From Desmospora activa DSM 45169 (lineage in GTDB: Bacteria > Bacillota > Bacilli > Thermoactinomycetales > DSM-45169): a DNA stretch of 64,000 nucleotides. A program made the translations under genes and the position numbers. The notes under the pieces are model-generated. The model did no database searches and was not told the DNA's origin. It was given only the letters and a program-made list of their open reading frames with translations. This document shows, in pieces, positions 63,286 to 64,000 of this stretch. The stretch is taken from NCBI RefSeq assembly GCF_003046315.1, contig NZ_PZZP01000003.1, positions 62,001 to 126,000 on the forward strand, in the 5' to 3' direction. The first letter of the stretch is position 1; every line of letters starts with the position of its first letter.

Positions 63286-64000
63286 TTACATTCCAGTATC
63301 CTGATTATCTTCCGTTCCTGGGCCGTTTGGATCAATTATTGCATCAACCTCATCAGATTGTTCCGTTTGTTGACTACCATCCTCAGTAGATGGAGGGGGA
63401 CTTTGTTGTTCACCGTTATCTTGGTTTTCATTGGAAGGTTGCCGCTTTTTATTAGATTCTTCGGTAGGTGCCTTCAAAACACGAATTGCAGCAGCAAAAT
63501 TTTCTTCATGAATCAGTTTTTCAGCATCAGAGAGTGGCATCTCCAACCCGATACCTTTCCCGTCCCCTGTCATAGCGACCACTGGAACATCTGTCATAAA
63601 AATACTGGTATTAACTTTCCCATCATTTCTATTAGATACTACAATGTCTACTCGATCGTTTACTTCTAGTGACCCATCAAATTTAACACGATCTGATTGA
63701 GCCAATGTTACCATTCGATTATTATTTTCTGTCAAAGATGACTGTGATTTTAATAGATTATTAGTAAGTAAATCTCCCTTTTTCATTGGTGCGATAGCAA
63801 CCAGACGATCAATCGAGTAGGGGTAATCTCCCAATTGAATCTGATTTAGATCTGTTACCGCCGACTCTTGTACGTATTTAGCGGGGACATTTACCGCTGT
63901 AAAATCTTCTGGGGTTAAAAGTTCTCTTGATGATATCTCTTTTGCTGCTACATACACTGTTAGGTGATTGCCCAACTGGGAGTCCACCGCACTTACCTTT
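63286..64000 (-). CDS. CpaB/RcpC-like pilus assembly protein, partial
   Basis: The frame is open to the window edge, so the N-terminus is missing. The first residues seen are KVSAVDSQLGNHLTVYVAAK, then EISSRELLTPEDFTAVNVPA, an SAF-type domain. A typical CpaB middle follows (DRVKFDGSLEVNDRVDIVVS), then a long polar C-terminal tail rich in Gln, Asn and Pro (QPSNENQDNGEQQSPPPSTE). CpaB proteins are envelope parts of Tad systems. It reads into tadZ with 25 bases between. Confidence 0.85.
   Translation of the reverse strand, partial: KVSAVDSQLGNHLTVYVAAKEISSRELLTPEDFTAVNVPAKYVQESAVTDLNQIQLGDYPYSIDRLVAIAPMKKGDLLTNNLLKSQSSLTENNNRMVTLAQSDRVKFDGSLEVNDRVDIVVSNRNDGKVNTSIFMTDVPVVAMTGDGKGIGLEMPLSDAEKLIHEENFAAAIRVLKAPTEESNKKRQPSNENQDNGEQQSPPPSTEDGSQQTEQSDEVDAIIDPNGPGTEDNQDTGM

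Overview
The window looks like chromosomal DNA from a moderately GC-rich, spore-forming Bacillota of the order Bacillales. The family could be Thermoactinomycetaceae, but that is a guess from gene content. The evidence is the Bacillus-type block read on the minus strand: ctsR-mcsA-mcsB-clpC-radA-disA, then pssA, carD, yacL, ispD-ispF, gltX, a cysteine T-box, cysE-cysS, mrnC-rlmB-rae1 and sigH. Starts GTG and TTG are common, Shine-Dalgarno sites are strong, and no tRNA, rRNA, CRISPR array or transposase gene was recognised.

Layout. 1-1.2 kb: the tail of a CodB-like permease coupled to a GNAT-type protein. 1.2-1.9 kb: an unidentified possible structured RNA and a 51-bp tandem repeat that recurs at 42 kb. 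1.9-20.5 kb: the conserved housekeeping block above, ending at a CtsR-box promoter. 20.6-28 kb: MgtC-like, aromatic-acid-exporter-like, secreted alkaline phosphatase, HelD and several very small genes. 28-31.7 kb: an AT-rich operon of padR, two small membrane-protein genes, a fatty acid desaturase and an acyltransferase, behind a promoter that overlaps a perfect palindrome. 31.8-36.5 kb: a site-2-type metalloprotease and a yknWXYZ-type ABC exporter. 36.6-47.4 kb: a Doc/Fic toxin remnant, a lipoprotein heparinase, three family-4-type glycosyltransferases (one carrying a long TPR-like region), a 54-residue exported peptide and a membrane pseudokinase-TPR protein. 47.7-49 kb: a UMF1-type MFS transporter. 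49-64 kb: a Tad (type IVc/Flp) pilus locus with accessory genes, running off the right edge.

The most unusual region is 49-64 kb. A standard Tad core (CpaB, TadZ/CpaE, TadA, TadB, TadC, Flp pilin, TadG/TadE-like pseudopilins) is combined with a TadE-M23 peptidase fusion, two paralogous VWA-domain lipoproteins, a secreted protein with hexapeptide and 11-residue repeats, and a pair of paralogous small lipoproteins. I infer a surface-assembly machine carrying its own wall hydrolase. The PadR membrane operon and the pseudokinase next to glycan genes are secondary candidates for undescribed systems.
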